Assembly (NCBI RefSeq): GCF_042477335.2
Contig: NC_091263.1
Span: 74,078,501 to 74,142,500 of the forward strand
Length of the DNA: 64,000 nucleotides
Reading direction: 5' to 3'
Origin: Ovis canadensis
Lineage: Eukaryota; Chordata; Mammalia; Artiodactyla; Bovidae
Translations under genes and position numbers: made by a program
Shown: positions 56,851 to 64,000 of the stretch, piece after piece
Layout of the letters: every line of letters starts with the position of its first letter
How positions within the stretch are numbered: position 1 is the stretch's first letter
Notes under the pieces: model-generated
Databases searched by the model: none
What the model saw: only the letters and a program-made list of their open reading frames with translations
Told to the model about the DNA's origin: nothing

Positions 56851-57110
56851 CAATAGGGGAGATAAAGAGGAACACACTAAAAAGCTTGAAGAGTCTGGAA
56901 AGGAGGAATAGGGGATCAGAAAGGACACATGGAAAGCAAATAGTAGGGTGGGAGGCTTAAACTCCGTCATCTGGGAAACTTAAATCTGAATGGAATAAGC
57001 CCCCAGTGAAAAGGGCAGAGATTGTTACACTTGACAGGAAACAAAGACTCAACTCTTTGTTAACAAAACACTCTTTAAATATAAATATAGGAGGTTAAAA
57101 GTAAACGAAT

Positions 57111-57974
57111 GTAAAGAGACATTTAAGAAAGCTGATTCAGCCAAATTAATACATTGCTATTTTAATATAGCTGATGTAACTTGTCAACTTTAGCAATACG
57201 ATATAGGCAGCTATTTCACCAGCAGAAGCAAGTTTATCTGGGAAGGGCAGAGAGATTACTATTCAGGATATGTAAACCAGGGTGAACCGCAGGCAAATCG
57301 GAGAATAAGGAAGGGAACTTGCTTTTATAGGGAAAAGGCGGGGAGTTGGGAGGGGCTAGCCTAGGTACCCCGTAACACAATCAGCTATATAGTACTGCCC
57401 TACAACAGGTTTATAATACTTTTCACACAAGTCATACATAGCAAACACAAGAAAGAATGGCATTTTCAATCTCACAGGACCGTGCCCTGAGAAGTCCAGC
57501 AGTACAGCCCGACAGCTGGACGGGGGCTGGCCTCAGGTGAACAGGCAAGAAGAGTTACCGCCTGGGGGAGGGACAGGAGGCGGAGGATGGTGGAGCTGAA
57601 GGGTCGTCCGCAGTAGGGGCCGGGGGCGGGCAGACTCCAATGCCTTAGGCTGATTCCAGCTCCTTGCTGGAATCAGATACACGTTCACACATTTGAACGT
57701 TTGCAACTTGGAAGCATGTGTGTAGGTAGCTCACTGTGACTGAAAAGACCACAGGTCGTCAGGTGACATTTGCTGTAACCAGGGTGCCTACTCTTTACTT
57801 TTATGCAACTGGGTATCTGCTTCCCCAGAGGCATTTACGCACAGGCAGCTTTTGCAAAACAGTGATACCACTTGGCTGGTGAATGAGGTGACTGCTGCCG
57901 GAAGAACTCCTGGAAGTTCTTGGGAAGGCGGCTGCAGAGGCGGAGTAGGGCTGACCTGTGAGCCGGCCTCTTCG
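57111..57974. other. No gene; possible old LTR-type fragment
   Basis: 57,180-57,480 ('gcagaagcaagtttatctgggaagggcagagag', 'cttgcttttatagggaaaaggcggggag') has the style of an antisense LTR of an endogenous retrovirus-like element. I cannot name it. No retroviral coding sequence is present. Confidence 0.3.
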
Positions 57975-58099
57975 GTTGCCGTTGTTCACTTGCTAAGTCG
58001 TGTCCGACTCTTTGTGACCCCGTGGACTGCAGCACGCCAGGCCTCCCTGTCCACCACCATTTCCCACAGTTTGCCCAAGCTCATGTCCGTTGAGTCAGT
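57975..58099 (-). repeat. Older BovB LINE, left part
   Basis: 'gccgttgttcacttgctaagtcgtgtccgactc' to 'catgtccgttgagtcagt'. Its continuation is at 59,884 after the younger BovB. Confidence 0.92.
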
Positions 58100-59883
58100 T
58101 CAGTTCAGTGCAGTTCAGTCGCTCAGTCGTGTCCGACTCTTTGCGACCCCATGACGCGCAGCATGCTAGGCCTCCCTGTCCATCACCAACTCCCGGAGTT
58201 CATTCAGACTCACGTCCATCGAGTTGGTGATGCCATCCAACCATCTCATCCTCTGTCATCCCCTTCTCCTCCTGCCCTCAATCTTTTCCAGAATCAGGGT
58301 CTTTTCAAGTGAGTCAGCTCTTCGCATCAGGTGGCCAAAGTATTGGAGTTTCAGCTTCAACATCAGTCCTTCCAATGAACACCCAGGACTGATTTCCTTT
58401 AGGATGGACTGGTTGGATCTCCTTGCAGTCCAAGGGACTCTCAAGAGTCTTCTCCAGCACCACAGTTTAAAAGCATCAATTCTTCGGCGCTCAGCTTTCT
58501 TTATAGTCCAACTCTCACATTCATACGTCACCACTGGAAAAACCATAGCCTTGACTAGATGGACCTTTGTTAGCAAAGTAATGTCTCTGCTTTTTAATAT
58601 GCTGTCTAGGTTGGTCATGACTTTCCTTCCAAGGAGTAAGCATCTTTTAATTTCATGGCTGCAGTCACCATCTGCAGTGATTTTGGAGCCCAAAAAAATA
58701 AAGTCTGACACTGTTTCCACTGTTTCCCCATCTATTTGCCATGAAGTGATGGGACCAGATGCCATGATCTTCATTTTCTGAATGTTGAGCTTTAAGCCAA
58801 CTTTTTCACTCTCCACTTTCACCTTCATCAAGAGGCTCTTTAGTTCTTCTTCACTTTCTGCCATAAGGGTGGTATCATCTGCATATCTGAGGTTATTTGT
58901 ATTTCTCTTGGCAATCTTGATTCCAGCTTGTGCTTCTTCCAGCCCAGTGTTTCTCATGATGTACTCTGCATAGAAGCTAAATAAGCAGGGTGACAATATA
59001 CAGCCTTGACATACTCCTTTTCCTATTTGGAACCAGTCTGTTTTTCTATGTCCAGTTCTGACTGTTGCTTCCTGACCTGCATACAGATTTCTCAAGAGGC
59101 AGGTCAGGTGGTCTGGTATTCCCATCTCTTTCAGGATTTTCCACAGTTTATTGTGATCCACATAGTCAAAGGCTTTGGCATAGTCAAGAAAGCAGAAATA
59201 GATGTTTTTCTGGAACTCTCTTGTTTTTTCCATGATCCAGCGGATGTTGGCAATTTGATCTCTGGTTCCTCTGCCTTTTCTAAAACCAGCTTGAACATCT
59301 GGAAGTTCACGGTTCACATATTGTTGAAGCCTGGCTTGGAGAATTTTGAGCATTACTTTACTAGGATGTGAGATGAGTGCAATTGTGTGGTAGTTTGAGC
59401 ATTCTTTGGCATTGCGTTCCTTTGGGATTGGAATGAAAACTGACCTTTTCCAGTCCTGTGGCCACTGCTGAGTTTTCCCAATTTGCTGGCATATTGAATG
59501 CAGCACTTTCATAGCATCATCTTTCAGGATTTGAAAGAGCTCCACTGGAATGCCATCACCTCCACTAGCTTTGTTCGTAGCGATGCTTCCTAAGGCCCAG
59601 TTGACTTTACTTTCCAGGATGTCTGGCTCTAGATGAGTGATCACAGCATCATGATTATCTGGGTCGTGAAGATCTTTTTTGAACAGTTCTTCCGTGTATT
59701 CTTGCCACCTCTTCTTAATATCTTCTGCTTCTGTTAGGTCCAGACCATTTCTGTCCTTTATAGAGCCCATCTTTGCATGAAATGTTCCCTTGGTAGCTCT
59801 AATTTTCTTGGAGAGATCTCTAGTCTTCCCCATTCTGTTCTTTTCCTCTATTTCTTTGCACTGATCGCTGAGGAAGGCTTTCT
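58100..59883 (-). repeat. Younger BovB LINE nested in an older BovB; 546-codon RT reading frame
   Basis: The 3' tail 'tcagttcagtgcagttcagtcgctcag' starts at 58,100. The 5' truncation is at about 59,883. An open frame on the minus strand (59,896-58,256) covers the whole RT domain without a break: N-terminal part 'AKMGSIKDRNGLDLTEAEDI', motif A 'CFLDYAKAFDYVDHNKLW', motif B 'QGCILSPCLFSFYAEY', motif C 'LRYADDTTLMAESEEE', and a C-terminal 'ELFQILKDD...'-type family order. The endonuclease half is missing. The frame ends at a TGA at 58,258-58,256, where other copies here read CGA, a CpG-type change. The first codons (MASL) come from the older element next to it. Without an endonuclease it should not be autonomous. 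It is a well-kept relic, not a host gene. Confidence 0.95.
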
Positions 59884-60035
59884 TCAGTGATGCCATCCAG
59901 CCATGTCATCGTCTGTCGTGCCCTTCTCCTTCTGCCCTCAGCCTTTCCCAGCACCAGGGTCTTTTCCGGTGAGTCCGCTCTCTGCATCAGGCGGCCAGAG
60001 TGTTGGAGCTTCAGCGTCAGCATCAGCGCCTCCAC
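59884..60035 (-). repeat. Older BovB LINE, right part
   Basis: 'tcagtgatgccatccagccatgtcatcgtctgtcg' to 'cagcatcagcgcctccacagagg'. It continues the text broken off at 58,099. TCAGT is shared at both borders (58,095-58,099 and 59,884-59,888). Confidence 0.92.
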
Positions 60036-61018
60036 AGAGGCGTGGCTCACAGCGTCAGTGAGCTGTGCGAGCCGCTCCCCACGACAAGGCGGCGCTCCGT
60101 GCAGGGCCTGCGGCTGCGCAGGGGGGAACGGGCGCAGCAGGGCTCTGTCCTTCGGTGCCCTGTGTTCTCCAGCTGTTGAGGCAGGAAGTTTTCCAAGCGT
60201 GAGGGGCGTCCCCAGACTTCCAGCCATGAAGGCGTAAGCGGGGTGTACCCCAGCCCCTCCCACAAATGATACTGTCTGTGGACTTCCGGAACAGAGGCTG
60301 AGCGTTACTTAGCCAGACCCCGACTTTCATCACGTAGTCAAGGTCTTGTTTTCCCGTCTCAGGGCAGGGTCAAATTGAAGCAAGTTGTCAGTTTAGTGGG
60401 CTTAGCTCCCTGGCTCTTTAGAGTGGACCTGTGGGATATCCTGGACCTCCCACAGCGTCCGAAAACCCTGGGAGGTCGCTTACAGGGTGAACCAAAGGGC
60501 CACGGGTGTCCTGGACGGACTGAGGTTTCTGACGGCTAGTCTAGCCATCAGCGAGGTTTCTGCGAGGGGCTGGGCAGTGTGGATGGGAACCTTGTCCCTT
60601 TGTGGGGGTGACGAGCACACAGGTGAGACACAGTGTGGGGAGAGCGGCCTTCAGGCCTCGTCGGGTGTCTTGGGAAAGCTGTCGGCCTCCGACGCCCACT
60701 GCCCAGGCCTTGCAGGCTCTGTTCCCAGGCTGCTGGGCGGCAAGCAGGTCCACGGGGGCTCAGGTCCTGCTGCAGGTGAGGTGCAGCTCGCGGACCCGGG
60801 CGCCCCCTCCCTGGAGGGGGCGGCACAGACGTTATTCAACGGCACCTGGTGGGGCCCTTCCAGCGGGGCTGGGGACAGTCCTTGGGGACGTAGGTTCTAG
60901 GTGTGATGTTAATATCGGTTTTCATTTCACTGTGCAGAGTGCTCCACGTGGTTATTTTTTGCTACTTTTTATTTTAAAAATCTGGTTTATGTCTGTACGC
61001 ACTACTATATTTCTGTAT
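60036..61018. other. Unique sequence, no feature recognised
   Basis: GC-rich until about 60,900, then T/A-rich before the next SINE. Overlapping frames on both strands (60,487-61,024 plus) show no domain. Confidence 0.4.
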
Positions 61019-61325
61019 TTTTAAAATTCATCTGAGGCTGTGCGGGTCTTGGTTGCTGCGTGTGAGCCTCTCCAGTTGCGGCGAGCGGGCTTCTCATGGC
61101 GATGGCTTCTCCCTTGCGGAGTGCAGGCTCTCGGCCCGCAGGCTGCAGCACTTGCGGCCCACTGGCTCAGTGGTTGCGGCTCGCCGGCCCTGGCGCGTGC
61201 AGGCGTCAGTAGCCATGGCGCACGGGCTCGGCTCCTCCATGACATGCGAGTCCTCCCAGACCCGGGACTGAGCCCGCCCCCTGCACTGGCAGGTGGATGC
61301 TTATCCGCTGCTCCACCAGGACCGG
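61019..61325 (-). repeat. CHR-type SINE, long form, antisense
   Basis: 'tttttaaaattcatctgaggctgtgcgggtcttggttgctgcg' to 'cttatccgctgctccaccaggacc'. At about 305 bp it is the longest CHR copy in the window. Confidence 0.85.
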
Positions 61326-61528
61326 CTCACATGGTTATTTTAACAGAAGCAGTTAAGCCTCTGCAACATAGATGTATGTCTCCATTTATCAGCTGTGGAT
61401 GAAGTGGGAGAAAGTGCCTAGGATGTCTTGAGGTGATGTCAAAGGGTGGGGGTTTGTGATCCCTAAAGGAGGAAGGCCTGGGATTCAGGAGGACCAGCAG
61501 CTGTGCTGTTAGCCACACAGACTCTACA

Positions 61529-62005
61529 GACATCCAAGCTAGACGGCATATTGAAAAGCAAAGACATTACTTTGCCAACCAAGGTCCATCTAGTCAAAGC
61601 TATGGTTTTTCCAGTGGTCATGTATGGGTGTGAGAGTTGGACTATATGCTTTTGACCTGTGGTGTTGGAGAAGACTCTTGAGTCCCTTGGACTGCAAGGA
61701 GATCCAACCAGTCCATTCTAAAGGAGATCAGTCCTGGGTGTTCATTGGAAGGACTGGTGCTAAAGCTGAAGCTCCAATACTTTGGCCACCTGATGTAACG
61801 AGCTGACTGATTGGAAAAGACCCTGATGCTGGGAGGGGTTGGGGGCAGGAAGAGAAGGGGACGACAGAGGATGAGATGGCTGGATGGCATCACCGAGTCT
61901 GAGTGAACTCTGGGAGCTGGTGATGGACAGGGAGGCCTGACGTGCTGCAGTTCATGGGGTCGCAAAGAGTCGGACACGACTGAGCGACTGAACGAACTGA
62001 TGTAG
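61529..62005 (+). repeat. BovB LINE 3' fragment, sense
   Basis: 'cagacatccaagctagacggcatattgaaaagc' to 'gtcggacacgactgagcgactgaacgaactgatg'. A short deletion after 'gagttggactata' removes codons before 'atgcttttgacctgtgg'. Confidence 0.94.
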
Positions 62006-62336
62006 TTGCTGCATTCGACCAGCCCAGAGGGCCGAGGATGAGACACAGTGAAAGCGCCACGGAGCCACTCAAACGGCACAGATGTGCTGTAGTGTTTGGC
62101 TGGTAAAGTGAGTTCCCCGGTGACTGAGTTTCAGGAGAGGTTCCCTGGGCGGGAGTGGTCGCCACCTGGACCTGGGCCACAGCAGAAGCAGTAGCTTATC
62201 CCTAAAGGAAGCCTTCAGTCCATGAGAAAACATACCCACCGCAACCAGAGCTTATTTATGTGCACAAGGTCGGGGAGGCTGGATAAAATCGGCTGCCAAG
62301 CCTTGAAGTGTCCTGGAACAGTACAAGCGCGCGTGC

Positions 62337-62552
62337 ATCCTCAGTCGCTCAGTCGTGTCCGACTCTGTGTGACCCCATGGACTGTAGCCCACCAGGCTCC
62401 TCTGTCCATGGGATTCTCCAGGCAAGAACGCTGGAGTGGGTTGCCATGCCCTCCTCCAGGGGATCTTCCCGACCCAGGGACTGAACCTGCGTCCCTTGAG
62501 ACGTCTGCATTAGCAGGAAGGTTCTCTTCCAGCTGCGCCACGTGGGATTCCC
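62337..62552 (-). repeat. Bov-tA SINE, antisense
   Basis: 'catcctcagtcgctcagtcgtgtccgactc' to 'cagctgcgccacgtgggattccc', with a few added bases before the head ('gagacgtctg'). Confidence 0.93.
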
Positions 62553-63337
62553 ACTGGGCTAGAGTAACCGAAGCAAGGGCGTTGTTTTAAGTAGTCCAAA
62601 AGGCACGGTACCGAAGAGCCAGGGCAGCGTCTTCCTTATTCTCTTGAAGCACCGTCAGTAAGCCGTGAGATGTCAGCGCTACCCCGAAGCTTCTTAAAGG
62701 TCGTGGGGGTGGGTGTTAGGAGGCATCCGTCAGTGCTAGCAGCTGTGGGGGGACTGTAGGAGGGGAGCGGAATCGAGGTTATAAAAAGGAGAGAAAGTTA
62801 AATGAGAAGTGGTTAATAAAAGAATTTCGTAAGAGGGGAGACAGCTAGCAGAGAGATGTGCATGGTGAGGTTTTAGAGGGGCTCCCGCCACGTGAGATGT
62901 GAGCGTGGTCACAGGCAAATCCATAACTGTTTCCTCGGGCGGCTGGCAGGGGGGATGGCTTTAAAGCAGGAAGTGGACTCTTGGGCGAAAAGGTCTGGCT
63001 TTGGTACCCCGTGGGCTGATGGGGAGACTCGTGCTTTTGGGGGAGAACCCCAAGAGCACTCCCTTCTTTCCTGCTCACAGAAGGGAAAAAAGGACATTGA
63101 TCCCTGGGATGCCCAAGGGCAGAAGGGCTCATTACACTTTCCTTCAAGGCTTTAAAGACTATGTCCTCCTGTTGTCCCCATAGAATTGAGTTGGTCATTT
63201 TTTTTAGTGAAACGTGCAGGGTCTTGACCGTGAGAGAAAAATCTGGAATCCAGTTCCAGCAGTAGCCAGCCTCCGCTTTGATTTTGTTCAGGGGCCTCCA
63301 CTTGTTGCTGCTGAAAACAGGATTTGACCCCCCCCAA
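62553..63337. other. Unique sequence, no feature recognised
   Basis: About 785 bp with no named repeat. It may hold an old LTR-like fragment (A/G-rich, 62,760-62,960), but nothing can be named. Confidence 0.35.
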
Positions 63338-63471
63338 AAATCTATTAATTTGTTTGGCCCTGCCAGTCTTTGTTACGTCCTGCGGGATCTAGTTCCCTGA
63401 CCGGGGGTCAAACCCAGGCCCCTCGCATTGGGAGTATGAAATCTTAGCCACCGGATCAGCAGGGAAGTCCT
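63338..63471 (-). repeat. CHR-type SINE, antisense
   Basis: 'aaaatctattaatttgtttggccctgccagtc' to 'cttagccaccggatcagcagggaagtcc'. Confidence 0.87.
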
Positions 63472-64000
63472 GAAAATTGGGGCTTTTTGTGGCTCTTCTT
63501 GGCTGATGCTGAACCGCTGAAGGTGCGAGTGAGCTGATCTGCCACGCGGGGTGGACGAGCCTCCTGTTCCCTCCTCGTCCTTTTCACCAGGAGGAGAAGG
63601 CGCTTGTTTGGTGTGTGAACACAGAATTCAAAGCTTCCATAGGGAAACTGGGGTTTGCAAGATTCAAAGCCGACTGTGATCATCACAGACTGAACCATCA
63701 CACCTCTGCACACAAGCTGGAATTTTGTCCCAGGCGACGGGCTCGGGAAAGGCCGTGGCGACTGCGGTGGAGCTCTCTGCCGGGGTTTCCACATCTCCCC
63801 CGAAACAAGGCTTGTGTCTCTAAATCCCTTTTGGGGTGTTGCCACTGCGCCAACTCCACCCATCGCTGAGCCTGACTTTCACCCACAAGCCTGTGAATCA
63901 ACTGATACGAACCTGAAAGCCCAGCGAGGGGTCTGAATGACCCCCTTAAATTCATCAGTGCGTCTGTGGGGGTCTTCTGGTGCTTTTGGAAAATCCTGAA
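63472..64000. other. Unique sequence to the window edge
   Basis: No repeat or gene recognised. The 135-codon minus frame 63,863-63,456 starts in unique DNA and runs to the edge of the SINE, with no known domain. Confidence 0.4.

Larger units (their letters stand above)
55850..57110 (+). repeat. Diverged L1-type LINE pieces, split by SINEs
   Basis: 55,850-56,300 follows the end of mammalian L1 ORF2 ('gagcaggcagaaaatcaag', 'agacgaagggaaatacaggcattttccccagaattaaagctg'). 56,851-57,110 resumes with 'gaaagcaaatagtagggtgggaggcttaaac' and 'aagggcagagattgttacac', also L1-like. The SINE pair at 56,467-56,850 lies between. Strongly diverged. Confidence 0.5.

Noticed and set aside
57180..57480. Possible retroviral LTR
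   Set aside because: Only a general resemblance. No paired LTR, primer-binding site or gag/pol/env remnants were visible, so it is not called as an element.

Overview
The window looks like nuclear DNA of a ruminant, most likely cattle or a close relative. The basis is its repeat content: many BovB (RTE-type) LINE fragments, Bov-tA and BOV-A2 SINEs, and CHR-type tRNA-derived SINEs. This mix is typical of ruminants. No bacterial operons, CRISPR arrays, rRNA genes or true tRNA genes were seen.

One protein-coding gene is clearly supported. It lies on the minus strand and I identify it as KBTBD12, a BTB-BACK-Kelch protein. Three coding exons join in phase: 25688-24619 (start codon, BTB, BACK, first Kelch part), 20444-20174 (Kelch) and 17273-17123 (Kelch). 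Together they encode about 497 residues. From memory of the family the protein is about 620 residues, so the last Kelch exon(s) should lie beyond the left edge. The first coding exon has a 110-nt 5' UTR segment with two short upstream ORFs. A 66-nt sequence with exon-like borders at 5565-5500, in the same strand and phase, is a candidate cassette exon in the following intron.

Upstream of the gene (to the right) a CpG island at about 37.98-38.68 kb carries a CCAAT box and TATA box pointing right. It also has a consensus 5' splice site pointing left, so it may be a bidirectional promoter serving KBTBD12 and an unknown rightward transcript. A weaker CpG-rich patch lies at about 43.2-43.45 kb.

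Everything else is intronic or intergenic and dominated by repeats. 0-17 kb: distal intron with CHR and Bov-tA SINEs and two sizeable BovB copies. 17-26 kb: the exons, with BovB and SINE insertions between them. 26-38 kb: 5' intron or upstream DNA with several BovB copies, including a three-layer nest (BOV-A2 in BovB in a hAT-type element). 39-64 kb: upstream intergenic DNA with old L1/MIR pieces, a 1.2-kb C-rich minisatellite (47.98-49.20 kb), and a BovB inside BovB at 58-60 kb whose younger copy keeps a 546-codon reverse-transcriptase reading frame.

Stretches not listed as features showed no gene or repeat I could name. I found no convincing new biological system. The best leads are the cassette exon, the divergent promoter and the nested retrotransposon structures. 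Repeat family names are assigned by recognition of consensus text, and borders are good to about 5-20 bases unless a target-site duplication is given.
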